The notes under the pieces were generated by a model. It ran no database searches and was not told where the DNA came from. It saw nothing but the letters and a program-made list of their open reading frames with translations. From NCBI GenBank assembly GCA_010645155.1, contig JAAGOF010000300.1:1446832-1510831 (forward strand): DNA of 64,000 bases, read 5' to 3'. Positions 12,201-25,300 of the stretch are shown one piece after another (the first letter of the stretch is position 1; each line of letters begins with the position of its first letter). This stretch comes from Tigriopus japonicus. Lineage: Eukaryota; Arthropoda; Copepoda; Harpacticoida; Harpacticidae. A program made the position numbers and the translations under genes.

Positions 12201-14127
12201 GTGTTACAAATCAATACACTAAATATTAGGTTTTAACCATTTTTTTTAAATCATAATTATCTGAAATTACTTCACAGCCCATTCACATGCCCAATTGGGA
12301 GTTGCAAGTTCATTTCCGCGTGACTGGTACGACCAAGGATCTCTTTGGCGATGGTTTCGCCATTTGGTACACTCGGGATCGTATGGAACAAGGAACCGTG
12401 TTCGGATCCAAGGACATGTTTTCAGGTTTAGCCATCATCGCTGATACTTACAGCAATCACAATGGACCACATAATGTAAGTAATCCACATTGGATATGTC
12501 ATGTTATATGACATGTGGTGGGTGCAATTAACCTTGAATCCTAAAGAGTAGAGACGGACAAAAAGTGCAAATAAACACCTTTAAGTTACCAAAAGTTGAG
12601 GAAAAATGTGGCCAAAAGTGCAAAATAAAGTGGAAAAAGAGGTTGAAAGTGCTGAACAATATCGAAAAAGAGCAAAATGAAAAACTGGCCTTTAAACCTA
12701 AAGAGGCAAACTTAGAGTTCTAGAGTTTCTTTAGGTTTGATATATGTTGGTTGCATGCAATGATATTTTCTATTCGGGGGATGGGATGATGATCTTGTTA
12801 AACCAAAGATTGAGAATGTAGTGTGAGGTTTGTGTCTCAAATACAGATAGTTAATCAATGAGCTTAGAACGTTTGATTGCAAAGTGAAACTTTTGGACAA
12901 GTTCAAAATTTGATCTTGAAGCGAAAAATTATTTCAAAACTTCAGAGATTTTCAAAACCTAAAATTTTCTTTACAATCTTTCAATTTTGGGAAAAATTCG
13001 TAAATGAAAGTGTAATTAGAGATGAAAAGTGCAAAAAGGCAGAAAAATGTGTTTATGATACCAACAATATTTTTACACTATTTGCCCTTCTCTAGCACAA
13101 TGTTTAATGGCGTGGAAAAAATGAAGCAAATTTAAGGTGAAATTCTGGCGAACAATACCTAAAAAAGAAAAGGAAAGGAAAGGAAAGGAGGTTCTTTTTT
13201 TTACAAAAATGTCAGAAGGAAGGAGGTAATATGTTATCCTTATCAGAGAAGACTTGATGCAGGTAATTGATTGGTCTCACTTGAAACCAAGTGCCTTCAC
13301 ATAGCTGGAGACAAAAAAGGAAAGGAAGAAAACAAGATGATGTTAATTGAATATTTTAAATTAGGGTCTTCTGTGTTTTCTAAAAATCTTGCTCTTGTTT
13401 GACATGATCATCCAAGTTTTGTATTGTCAATTTGCATGATTCATATTCGTTTTAGCACAAACATCCGTACCTGTCGGCTATGATCAATAATGGCACCATG
13501 AGCTATGACCACGATCGTGATGGAACCCACACCATGATTGGAGGCTGTGAGGTCAAGTTTCGAAATATGCAACACGACACCTTCTTAGCTGTTCGTTATG
13601 AGAACGAAGTGCTCACTGGTAAGACTTAAAACTCCATCCAAGCAAAAAAAGCCATCTATAACAAAACAGCCCTTTTGTGCCTCCAGTCAGTCATGATCTA
13701 GAAAATGACCGAGCTTGGACACAATGTCTCCAAGTCAAAGACGTCAAACTGCCCACGGGTTACTACATTGGAGCTTCGGCCACCACAGGTTAAAGTTATG
13801 TCCATTATAAAGGCCTACTAGATCTTGATATCGGAATCCATCCTTCCAGGTGATTTGTCTGATAACCACGATATCATCTCCATGAAGATGTATGAGATTG
13901 AAGCCACTGAAGAGCAGCTCAAGGAAGACCGCTCAAACATCAATCCATCATCGTCGTTTTTTGAACCTCCACGGGATCACGTGGATGATCCGAAACCGTC
14001 CGCCATGTCGGGATTCAAGACCTTTCTCTTGCTTCTCTTGGGTGTTTTGGGCTGTGTGGCATGTGTGGTAGTGGGCATCATGATCTATCAGAAGCAACAG
14101 GACAATTCTAGGAAACGATTCTACTGA
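6242..14127 (+). CDS. LMAN2: VIP36/LMAN2-type L-type lectin cargo receptor
   Basis: Six exons, all with consistent phases: 6242-6404, 9426-9541, 12278-12475, 13456-13618, 13687-13788, 13850-14127; 339 residues. L-type lectins of this group bind high-mannose N-glycans on cargo glycoproteins and cycle between ER, ERGIC and Golgi. Residues 1-35 are a signal peptide, followed by KREHSLVKPYQG, the VIP36 start motif. The lectin domain spans about 45-265 and includes WDFQGSTM, GDGFAIWYTRDR, GLAIIADTYSN, SYDHDRDG, LPTGYYIGASA and GDLSDNHDII, covering the Ca2+- and mannose-binding loops. One transmembrane helix lies at about 303-327, and the tail ends KRFY, an ER-exit type signal also found in vertebrate VIP36. 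The ATG at 6242 is the first in frame. Intron 1 (3.0 kb) holds an inverted duplication and intron 2 (2.7 kb) a decayed LINE in antisense. The coding sequence is intact. Confidence 0.95.
6904..7589. repeat. 141-bp inverted duplication carrying CCAAT/TATA boxes
   Basis: Arms 6904-7044 and 7449-7589 are reverse complements with few mismatches, separated by 404 bp. Each arm has a CCAAT box (7501-7505 in the right arm; complement at 6988-6992) about 70-75 bp upstream of a TATATAAAG box (7575-7583; complement 6910-6918), and both point outward. Similarity stops about 6 bp beyond the TATA box, where transcription would soon start. The pair lies in intron 1 of the LMAN2-like gene. It could be a divergent promoter pair left from a duplicated gene, or a fold-back element whose ends happen to resemble promoters. 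Neither flank contains a recognisable product; the frames around it encode nothing I know. Confidence 0.65.
9658..11420 (-). mobile_element. Degenerate non-LTR retrotransposon (LINE) copy 1, reverse transcriptase and 3' end
   Basis: Lies antisense within intron 2 of the LMAN2-like gene. It reads as a Jockey/CR1-type reverse transcriptase: SSPGPDGVTSQFLMKC, YLDFATAFDKVDHGLLLDQL, a QGSILGPLLF block, then the thumb and C-terminal part, ending about 9658. It is dead. A TAG (11037-11039) interrupts the fingers, the usual VPQGS reads NTQGS, the catalytic YADD is NADD (about 10554-10564), and a one-base deletion next to it shifts the frame. No endonuclease domain is seen, so it is 5'-truncated; the 5' limit near 11420 is approximate. 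It is closely related to the copy at 60.8-64.0 kb on the other strand. Confidence 0.85.
13161..13190 (+). repeat. Short (AAAGG)n-like simple repeat
   Basis: A purine tract of GGAAA repeats in intron 3 of the LMAN2-like gene. No function is apparent. Confidence 0.7.
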
Positions 14128-15089
14128 GATTAGTCCGGATATTCGTCACCAAAACATTCCGAGATGGAACGGCCACAAGTTGCTGTTCCTTCCTCATCAG
14201 AGACAAGGCGCTTCATTCAGCAGTGCTGTGAAATTTTTTCCTAGAACAATCTTTGTGGTCCGTGTCTTAAACACTTGTGTCTGCTCCGATAAATTGTTTA
14301 GAAGTGTGGCTTTTTGGAAAATCGGCGCAATACTTCGAGCTAATTAATTATCACTTGTAATCATGTGAATCAACCAAAAATTAAAAAAACGTTCTTCGTA
14401 TGTTTTTTTCTCAATATCTCGTATCTTCATGCACCCTTACATCACCAAACCTAACGCTGGTACAGGGTGCGGTAGTTCTACTTTATACAGAAATCATTCA
14501 AAATTAAAAGGTAATATTCTTGAAACTTTAGTGTCAGTTGCAAAAAATATTTTCAAATGAATTGAGATTATTCAAGCAAGTAAAAGTATGATTGAGAAAC
14601 GGCAAAGTTGAATCCAAACATAATTATTCTATATTTGACGGCATGAAATTGATTACCATGGCATTTAAGTAATGGAGTTCATTTTATCACCCAAAGCACT
14701 TGCACACATAAAAGTGGCCATTGCACATGGAGATACGTATCCATGTTTTGTTCAAAAATATTTTCATCATTTCATTGTCTTTCCAAGGGGTTGCCTTCAT
14801 GAACAGAAAAATTCTCGAGGCGATCTTAAATGATGTGTTGGGAGGGTGTACATATTTTTATGGACATCCCTGCACAAAACAATAAAATGCCGAAAAGTAC
14901 AAACAAGGAAGGAAACGAAAGAAGGTTCCATCGCTTTTTGAGGTCGCTTTTTTTTTCTTTGTCCAATCATCTACCCACACTTTGGCTCTCATATTTTGTG
15001 GTCAGTCAGGTGAATGAAACGAATAAATGTAAATTTGATGGAAATGTCATTCGTTCAGGAGCCTTCGAAGTGAGACCTTTGGTCGCAGA
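14128..15089. other. Intergenic spacer after LMAN2-like gene
   Basis: Contains the 3' UTR of the lectin gene, with a possible ATTAAA signal near 14380, and the presumed promoter of the following receptor-like gene. The frame from 14830 contains no recognisable protein. Confidence 0.4.
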
Positions 15090-16122
15090 ATGTCTCGCCA
15101 GTCGATTTGTGAAATGGATCCCCAGAATCTCAATCGCACCCATGGAAAAATCGTAGAGATTTTGGACGCCGATCCTTTGAGATATTGCCTAATTGTGCTC
15201 TTGTTCATCGTGTTTTCGACTGGAGTGAGGGCTAACTATGGAATGTTTCGCAAGTTATCCATTTGGAAAAGCCGATTGGGTCATCTGGATAAGGCCTCTC
15301 TTTATTTGATATATGCCGGCTCATTAAGTGCACCCGTGATCCTGGCTCAAATGTATGCTCTTTTACTTTGGCCTCGCCGATCCACGAACTTGTCAACTTC
15401 CCTAGAGATCTCGGATATCTGGCCCCTGCTCATGGAATTCTGTTCCCGAGTTAGTCTGATCTCAAAAACAATCATCACGTGTCAGATTGCTCTCATTCGG
15501 TAAGAGCGGAATTTTAGCCTCTGAAAAAGGAAGGGTATCTCCTTTTGAATCCAACTATTTCAGTCTGTCATATTTGGTTCCATACTTTGATGGGTTGAAG
15601 AGAACGCAACTGAGATCATATTTCTCCATGTGGAAAATCGCTTTGGTAACCTCGATGGTAATGGCTGTGGCTACCATATATTCATCGATTGAATTGAACC
15701 TCTATCGTGGCATTCCCATATACCATACCCTGGCTCAGAGGCAAATCCTGGCTGATCGGCCCAAATGCGTGGTTGTGATAGACCGAATAGTGGTCTGGTT
15801 TTTAAGTGTGATAAACTTTTGTACCCTCGTCTGTTATGTAGGCCTATTTAAGAGCCTGTTTAACCATGATGCTATTATTAGATTGAGTCCAATTTGGCAA
15901 AACCACCGGGACAGGTTCCAAGAGCGACACCGAAAAAATGTCAGTCATGCCTGGGCTCACTTTTTATGCTGGATCTCTGAACTATTGTGGCCCATTTTCT
16001 TAACCCTTTCTTTCACGAGATTTGATGTTCGTAAAGCTACGGATTCGGTGGTTTTGCACATTTTTCTGGTGCCCTCGATCAATTTTGCCTGGAGCCCTCT
16101 GGTATTGCATTGTTTGTCTTGA
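15090..16122 (+). CDS. Predicted seven-transmembrane protein, GPCR-like, unrecognised family
   Basis: Two exons, 15090-15499 and 15564-16122, with a 64-bp GT-AG intron (GTAAGA donor, TTTCAG acceptor) in phase 2; 322 residues. I count seven hydrophobic segments, with an N-terminus of about 30 residues that is presumably outside. An Arg directly after the third segment (IALIR, at the splice junction) stands where the Arg of the rhodopsin-family DRY motif would be. Large intracellular loop 3 is basic (HRDRFQERHRKN). The frame stops almost at once after segment 7, so there is no cytoplasmic tail. I do not recognise the family. It resembles the three receptors at 53-59 kb in layout but lacks their shared PEWIC and RIAH blocks. 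Convergent with the RhoGAP gene, with 248 bp between the stops. Could be a chemoreceptor or peptide receptor; function unknown. Confidence 0.6.
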
Positions 16123-16148
16123 GCCGGACATACAAATATAATGGAGTA

Positions 16149-16154
16149 TTTATT
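16149..16154 (-). promoter_or_regulatory. Polyadenylation signal AATAAA for the RhoGAP gene
   Basis: AATAAA on the minus strand 217 bp after the RhoGAP stop and only 27 bp beyond the stop of the convergent plus-strand gene. If used, the RhoGAP mRNA end would abut or overlap the other gene's 3' UTR. Confidence 0.4.
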
Positions 16155-16370
16155 TCTCTCAATAATGTAACAGGAGGAGCTAAGCCATCATTAACTACTA
16201 TGCTAGATGTAGGATTCGTCTCTCTAATTCATGATTGTGTTGGTGGTGATATTGATGGGTTAAGATGAAGATACTATTTGGAGATTTCAGGATTATCACA
16301 GGGCGCCAGGATTGATCTCTTCGAAACAGAATGACGAGCAGGGTAATTTCAAGGAAGAATTTTCAAAATC

Positions 16371-19300
16371 TCAAAATATCAAGGCCAAGTTGTTCAACAG
16401 GGATTCGACAATAATGTTTTGTTGCATCATATCCAAGGCCATGTTCTGTGTCGTGGCATGACTCGGGGGCCACATCAACGTCGGACCAAACACAATGGCC
16501 AAATTGGGGATCTGCATCCGATTGAGTTCTTTGAATTCGGTCACCCTGAGCAGATGAGTTAGTAATGCTTTCAAAGTGGCGCGATGAACACGTGGCATGG
16601 CTTGCAGCGTCTCGCGCATCAGTTTCAACTTCTTATTGCTGGATGAACTCGCCTTTAGGAGTTTATCCACACAGTCCCAAGGGATCAAAGGTTCCTTGAG
16701 CTCGCGAAAGAACAACTTCAGGGCTCCGGTGAGTACGTGAACGTCGTCCACAGTCTCTAAGATGGCAAAGTTCCCCTGATCGACTTGTAATCGGATCTTT
16801 TGAATGTGCGAAAGGTTCCCCGATTGTCGATAGACCCCGTCGGTTTTTAAGAAATCCCCTTTCTCAATCTCTTGAATGCACTTTCTGACAAACAATGGAA
16901 CCACTTCTTGGCGTCTCCCTTCTTCTCCGAGGTCAGAGTGTTCCAACTCTCGAAGGGTGCTACCAAAAACGGGTTCGTTCTTGATGATTCCTCTCTTGAA
17001 CAGATCATCCATGGTGGGGCGCTTTTGAAAAAATTTCCGAAGCTTCTCCCGAATGTTACTCTTGGTCTGGGCACTTTGAAACGTGTATGAATTACTGTTG
17101 GAGGATACAATGGGTGCTGACAATGCTCCATTGGATCCCGTGGGCAAACCCATCGGACTCACACCTTCTTCTAGCTCCTCGTTGGAACCAAGAATCTTCA
17201 TTTTGAGGCTCTTGGTTCGACTCACTTTGAGATTCTTGTTACGCTTATCAGTGGCTGGGAATTGTAACGTAGAAACCTGCAATGCACAACGAGATAAAAA
17301 TGTTGTGAGAGTGCATGTCTTTTTCCAAATTTATTTATAATGACGTCATCGTACCTGACTAGCGTCCGAAGTTTTACGTTCTCCAACTGAGTCGTAACTG
17401 TTTCGATGATGGAATTGTGCCGTTCGGACGGGAGGCACGGGACCTTTGCGAGGTCGATTGAATCTCTCCATGATGTCTTTGATCTCTTGGTACCATTCTG
17501 CGGCCATTTGGAGCGAATCATCTTGCATGAGGATCGACACACCCAACACAGTATTGACTTCAAACACATTGTTCCTCTTGGATTTATCACCGGTGCACCA
17601 TTCCACACTCGCTCCCTTGAGATCGATGCAATGATCAGGTTTGGCACTCGTGTGACCACCGCTCTGCATGGACGCAAAAGTCTTGGCGTCCTTGAAGAAC
17701 AGTAGAAAAGTATCGGTTAGGACCACGTGTGAATGGTTCCAGTTCTTTCGAGTCCGCTTTCCGTTTTCAATGAGCTTCGTCTTGTTCATGGGACCTTGTT
17801 TGACCACCACGATGTTGACATTGCCGATCTGAAAACTGGGAGTCGAGAGGGGAAGAGTGAATTTGCGTTCCAGCATCTCCGTTTTGGTGATGGATGGTTT
17901 GGGTGCCAGAGGTGGAGATTCTCGATCAGAAGGGCCTTCTTCGACCAAAGGATTTGACTGATAGTTATCTGTGATGCGTTTGGTGGATCCTGAAAGAAGA
18001 ATTACATTTCAAATATTCTTCCAAATATGGTCAAACCAAGAAATTTCGGATGATTCAATTGGGATATCTCAAGTACCTGTAAGAGGTTTCCTGAAGTGCT
18101 TGGTAGTATTTTCTAAAGGTATTTCGGTGATGGAGTTTGTCGAAGATTTTGAGTTATCTTGAATGCTTTGGGACACGTTCGGAAGGCTCCAACAAGATTC
18201 ATTGCCATTCTCCTCATAAAAGTATACTGCACCCTTCTCGTCTTCTGCCGAAAACCATCGAACCCCAGTGAAAACATTGACATAAAATGAAGATCCAGTG
18301 TCCGCATCGGTCTGCAATTCGTATCCGTCCGGAGGGGGCTGTAAAAACAGTCGCAACATGGTTATTAATGATTTGGCAAACATTGACATTGACATTGGCA
18401 ATGGAGAACTAACCTGAAACTTTCGAGGGGGTTTCCGTCGATTGTCCACAGTCTCATCCTCATCATTACTATCTCGTTTCATTAGAACTCTTTCTTTGGT
18501 AGGTTGGTCTTCGTCGAAATCGAAGTTTAGTTTCTGTGTCGCATCCTCGAATTCTAATGGTATGGGACTTGATGGCGCAGAGAGACCAGCTAAAAGTCGA
18601 TGAAAGAGGATAATGATTTTCCAATAATTCTCCGAAGCATTAAATATTAAGAGCAACCAGGGACCACTGGCCCAATTTTATTGCCATACAACTATTGCGG
18701 ATGTTACGGGAATTTCCATACACGCGTTGTAATGTTTAACCGATATTTTGCCGATAGAACTAACATTGTAGAGCAAACAAACAAGAGGAGAAAGTCTGTC
18801 TTGAAATGGCCGGCAAGGGACAGGAATTGAGAAATATCGACCAACGCTAAAATGGGTTCCAATGGCACACCGATATTGCGCCTAAATGTCGTTGAAACGA
18901 GGCCTTTGACCTCTTTTTCGTTCTTTCTCCCTCCCTCTTGATGGTTTTCTTATGTGAAGTGGTTTCGCCTGCATTGGCGTGCTGATGCATAATCAAGAAC
19001 TAACTTACCGTCACTAGAGCCTTTCGGTTTTCGGGGAGGCTTCCAACTTTTCTCCTTTGTCACGTTGTTGAAATAAAACTTCCGCCCCGAACTTGCATCC
19101 TCATACTCGTCCCAATCAGTTAAAACCTAGAAATGAGAAGTGAGTTGTTACTCTATGCACATACAAATGAAGGGAAAAACAACCATCCTACTTGTCTCAA
19201 AGGAGTCAAGCCCAGAGGCTCTGGAGAAGGTGGTGATCTGGATGTGGTGGATGTGCCTGCCGGGGATTTCGTTCTCGAATCCGATGACGAATCTAGTGTG

Positions 19301-22300
19301 TTCAAAGGCGAGGAGGAGGATTGATGGAAATCCGATACACTCTCTTCCAAGGATCGTTCCCCATTCAAAATGGAATCTTCACTGCTTTCAAATGAAGTGG
19401 AACAGCTCTTGTCTGGACCCTCTGACATGGGTTCCTCACCCCCTCCTCCACGAAGAAGGAGGTCGTTCAGAGGCTCAGTGCGGATTTGGAGAGGCTCAGA
19501 CTTGGACGTGTCTATCACGAGTTTGTTATAAGAGCCTTCTTGGGTCGAGTCCTGCCTCTTTTGAGCCTCCTGTTGTACAAAGTAACTTTTCTGATGATGT
19601 AACATGTTCTCAATGTTCTCGTTAACTAAATTGGTCAAATCAGACTTAATGGGGAGTCGAATGGGCTCGATTTTGTCCTCGAGAGCCTCACGCTCCAAAG
19701 TTTGAATGAGGTCACTCTCTGAGGCCACTTTACTCAATCGTTTCTCACTGAAAATGAACCTTTTGGCCGCTGAGTTGCTGTCACTGGATTTCACTTTGAA
19801 TGAGCTCTGTTTGAACGTGGTGAATTGAGGTTTTTCACTTGGAGCCGGTTTGAATTTTCCCGTTCGGTTGTCTTCGTCACTAGTTCGTCGCTCAAACACC
19901 CGAGGGACGACATTCGAGTTCAAAGCCACGTTATTGGGTTCGATTGGATCAGTTCCAGGAAATGTTCCTACATGGTTGTTGGTGGGGTTTTGCATAACTC
20001 CATGGAACAGAGGCGACGCAAATGGTACATCGGTTCTCTTTTGTGGAACAGGCCGATTAAAGGTAGGCACTCTCGGAGCAGGGTATTTGCCGCCGTTCAC
20101 AGCTCCTAGGCCTCCCGTTGTTGGCCCGGTAGGCCTTTTGGCCTTGTACGCTGCAAGGCCGTCACTACCAAGGTCGGTCTTGGAACGTTTGCTGAAGAAC
20201 CGAGCATGCAGACTGCTCTTCTGGGGAGGCCCAGACAAAAGAGAGCCAACAACTGCATTGGCATTACTGACACTTTTCTCGCCCTTTGACTTGCTGGACG
20301 AACCACTTCCAGTGGCAGCCTTGTTATTGGACTTGGAGGTCTTCTTGGTGGGCTCGTTGACAACAGACGTTTTCTTCGAGGACGTCTTGCTGTTAATGCT
20401 GCTATGATTAACTGAGGGAACGGGAACACTTTGTTTGTTTTGAGGAGGCGGTGGAGAGGCCTCCTTAAGAGGGATTTTACTTCGCGGCAATGGGACGGGT
20501 TTCCTCCGATCAATGCTTCGATTGGAATCTAGTGTGCCATTGTTGGCCTTGTTCGGAAATATGAGACCCTCGGTGTTCTGATAAGCCGAGATCCGACTGG
20601 AAAGAAAACAAAAAAAGAAATTTGAGTCTCAAGCATAGGAGCATCATCCATCCGTTGTGGTGCAGAAGATCAGGGCCCCCGCAACATTTGCTGTAGTGCT
20701 TTGCAGTATGCACACTTTTTGAGTGTTCTGCTTCCACACATCTACGTCGAAAACAAAACCGGTTCTCTAAATGTGAGGAGGAGAGCCGTTCGTAGGTGTA
20801 GAGAGGAATGCAATTGAAAATGGATCTTTAAGCTTGGCAAGAAGCCAGATCATCTTTTCTCCTCACGAATACAATCATTACAATCTGCAGCTCCAAGGAA
20901 TGCCCAATAACTGGAAACTCTCCAATTACAACAGGTCGATATTGTGTACCAAGCGTCCAATCACCTTCATTTCCAATATCGGTCTCGAGCTTAATACGTA
21001 ACTTCTGTACATGTCCGTCCCTACGTCGGAAATCGGACCTGGATTTGGGTTGGTGTATGTACTCTTCGGTAACTTGTTAACAAGTCCGTTGTTAGTTAAT
21101 CCTCACAGGACACTTCATTGGTTTCCCTTCTCTCTCTAGGGTCACTAAGGCAACTAAAAACTTTATGACGTGACCTGAAACTAATCTCCTTATTGTTCAA
21201 TAATAAAAAAAAAGAAAACGGCGACTAACATGCTACAGCACAAGTGGGATGCATTTTGCAACGTGCTTGCCACATATCTTGCTTGTAATTGAACATGGGG
21301 GTCTACAGATACTGAATGATGAGTAAGCCGAGTGTTTGGATTGCCAATTCCAAGAGAATCAAGTACACGTCGGTCGTTGGAAAATAAAAGGCATTTTAGT
21401 GCAAAACCGCAGCGAGGCCTTCTCATTCCAATGGTATCAAATTCAATTTGCCAGTGAAAACTAGTGAATGGACGAACGTCTCATTTGGATTACATCATTC
21501 CCGAAAGGTGGCCAACAAAACAAAATCGATCAGAAGAACAATTGTTAGGAAAAAGCAGCAGACCATTCGTTCGTCCGTTCGTTCGATTCCGTCCAGAACG
21601 TGACTGATGATTGGCTTTTTGACTTGCCTGACTTGATAGAAGCCTCGTCTTCGTTTCATGGTTCTTTGGAATCAGTCCATTAGTTATTCACAAACTTTCA
21701 CGGTATTTCCCAATGAATCTCCAAGTCCTTATGACTCAAGTGCTGTTTTGTTCATCAATACAAATCACCTGGATCTTTCGCAAGTCCAATAACAACCACC
21801 ATTAGTCCTCCTAAATGACCATAACCTCGGCCAGAACCAAACTCTGGCATGCCCAGATTTCCCAAATCTCTAGATTATGAGGAGTCATGACCACACTAGC
21901 GATAAGCTCTTTTTCAAACAAGTCCGATTACAAAAAGTTAAAAAAGAAAACATGGGCTAATAGAGGCATAATCTACAGAAAACACTCTCAAGACACATCA
22001 AATATTAATAACTACAGTAAGTCGAATCTAGGTAGCTACTAGGTACTGTGGTAGTAAAGGTAAACCGTTTCTCACCCTTTGGTAGTCTTCAGTAGCAGGT
22101 CGGTACGACTGCCCTGCCCCTGAGGAGGGTCATGTCCTGTTTGTGCACCACCGTTGTTGTTGCTACTATTATTATTGTCGTTGTTGTTGTTGTTGTGGCC
22201 GGCCATCTCATTGCTGTTGGTAGTTCTCCTACCACGGATCGATTTCTCGTTTCCCTCACCACTAACCAACGAGGACTTTTCTTTCCCACCACCATTCGCC

Positions 22301-25300
22301 AGCTGATGAAGATCATCGACAGGGTGGTGATTAGGTTGGTGGTGTTCAGTCGTCTTGGATAGTCCTGAAGACGACAACCGCTTTCCGTTGTGACTCAAGA
22401 GGGTCATTGCCGGAACACTATTAGCACTTTGGAGACTACTTCCCTCAGCTACACTCCAAGATTTCCGCTTGTCCAAGCCTTCAAAAGTGGGTCGTTTCTC
22501 CAGATTGGCACCGGATGTGAGAAGTAGAGCTCCGGCACTGATTTGTTTCGGAAGTTGAGCTGACACGCGGGCATCTTCTTCTTTGATCACATCGATGCTG
22601 CTGTTTCGGTTGAACCCCGAGGAGCCATTCTGGGCCGAGGGCACGCCCCCAGGCAGGGCGTTATTTTGGTTATGAGACAGTAGGACCCTCTTATTGAGAT
22701 CGGCGACGAGGATCGAGTCTAGGGAATTGCTGCGGTACCGTTCCTGGAACATGGATAAAAGCGTGGTGAGGATGATGATGATAATGTAGCAAGGCAATGA
22801 TTGATTGAATGCTAAAGTTCGTACTGACAGTGAGTGTCCTTGCTTGATTAGTCACACCTAAGCTGTTTTTTTGCAAACTCTGATTGAGATTTGAGAATGT
22901 CAGACCTCAAACCGCTAGCTATGTTCGTAGCTGGATAGAGAAGGTATCGCTACTCGGGCAATATGAAATGTCAGATCCATTCCACTTCCAGATCACTCAA
23001 GGTTGAAGGTGAAATCCGTTCGTTCCACTGGATTTCTGTTTTCCCAAAGATAAATTGAAATTATGTCAAGTTCGGGGTTGGGATGAAGACAAATGAACTT
23101 CAGACCCATATCGGAGGTGGGGTTCTATTATCCTCGTGGGGGAGCAAGGTTTTCCTTGGATGCAGAATAATTCCTTTTCCTGCTCGTCATCATGAATCAA
23201 TTTAAAAGGTGGTGCTAGTGGTGATGCATTCTTTTGATTCAAAGGCCCTTAAAATCCGATTGAATATCAGGAATGATACCTCTTGTCAGCAAACAAAGAA
23301 GCAAATGTAGTTAGTAGTAGTAAAAGGAGGAGGAGGAGGAAGTTGAATAGGTCCCTTTTCAAATGCCTCCAATTCGGACCACCACCATAAAAATGTAAAT
23401 TTTAAACAATTCACTCCCATCAATTCATCCTGAATTTTAGTTTTGCATAAGGTAAAGAATATAGTAGCCGGAAACATATGCCTCTTTTCCTATGAATAAA
23501 TCTCTCATTCCTCAACTTTCTTGAAAGTTGCACTTTAACTAGAGAGAAAGAAAAAAGCTCTCGAAACTCCGAACTTCTCTACTAGACTGGAATGAATTCC
23601 TTGGGAATGAGGTCTTGCAAAATTCTCGTTATGAAATGAGAAAACCTTGGTGCACGCATCAAAAATTGTGAAGCAATTAGTTTAAGCCAATTGACTCACC
23701 TGGAACTTTGTATTCTCCAGAAACTGGTCGATAGGCCCGGAATTGGGCCTATGTTGGAGGTGATGTCGGCCTTCAGCGGGTGAGTAGCTATTGCGTTTGT
23801 TGTTGTTATTATTTGGGTTGTTGTTCATCTTGCCTAACTGATTTAGAGACTTGGCACTGAAAGTCGTCATAGGTGGATGATTTCGATTATAATCACGAAC
23901 ATGGTTGGCTAGACTGTTGGGTGGCGAGTCCTGCATTGGACCGAGGGCGGGCATCGAACCGGGGTCTCCATATTTGCGACGCATGGCCTCGATTTCTTCA
24001 GGGTGGATCTCGACCACATATTTGGCGGGAGCATAAAATGGCCGTCGGTCAGTTCTTCGGATAACCTGCAATGAAGATCGAGACACTTTGCAATAATTCC
24101 CTTTCTTTGACGGACATTAGCATACGTTAAAAAGAGCGGATTATTTTCACGCTTTGAAAAGGTCAGTACAGTTTCGGACGGTGCACATAAGTATATTTTG
24201 AGAGAATTGGAGCCGGTCATTCGAGGTTCTTCCTTTGAAGTCCAGATATCTACTAAATAAGGACTTTTTTTCAGATACCCTTAGAGATACAGTGCCGTCC
24301 GCTTTTGTGAATCTCGGATGTATGAATCTGCTGGTTGTATAATAAAAAAAAAGCTGAGAACAAGAACAAATGGCTATTTCAGTGCTGCGATATGCCCCAC
24401 AAATGAATCCGTCACGTCGGATGTATGAATCAATTGGTTTATTTTAACCCGGTATAAAACACCCTTTTGACAAGTGTTGCCATATTGGACTCTGTCCCGG
24501 CATTTGTGTCAATAAGTGTATCACAATGATAATCAAGGACATGAATTGAGGGTAAAAAACTGCGACATTGATTATTTGGTGATATCACGACACTTTTTGT
24601 AATAACATTGACACTCAAGATATATTTACCTATTTCTTAATGAATTTGAAGAATTAACATGTAAAATCTTAATCTTTGTACAAGGATTTAACTGTCCTAC
24701 ATTGGCATGTCTATAATCAGCCCAGAAGCACTGAATTTTTGGAGTGGGAGGCTAAAGAAAGATGAGAATTATGATTTCCAAAAGGATTAATTCTATTGCG
24801 TTCTCCTGCAAACGAGACCTGGCTTGTATTCAGTATGTATGTATATTTGAACAAGAAGTGTTTCATTACACTTTTAAATTGGCATGATCAATTTGATCCA
24901 AAAATGATGTTTCTTGCTCTCAAAGTGGTAGCTTTCAGAAAACTGCATATTTCAATTTTCAACTCAATCGAACGCCGGAGTGAAAAGTTATGCCCTCTCA
25001 AACTTATGCACTGCAGAGTGCATAGAATGAACGAGCTCGCCCTTTTGTGGTAAAGCAATTACCACAAAAGGGCTAGTTCAGTCAGTCTCGGTAGGATTTA
25101 CACTGAACTTTGAGAGCGCATAACTTTTGACTCCGAAGTTCGATTAAGCTGAAAATTGAAATACAAATTTAAGTCAACCAAGACAAGGTCTCATTTGTAG
25201 AAGAACTTTATTGCTTTGTTCCTACAAGAGATCATGATTCTTTTCATTAACCTCCCAGTCCAGTGAAATTCAGTGGTTCTTGAATCAGCAATGTTGATTT

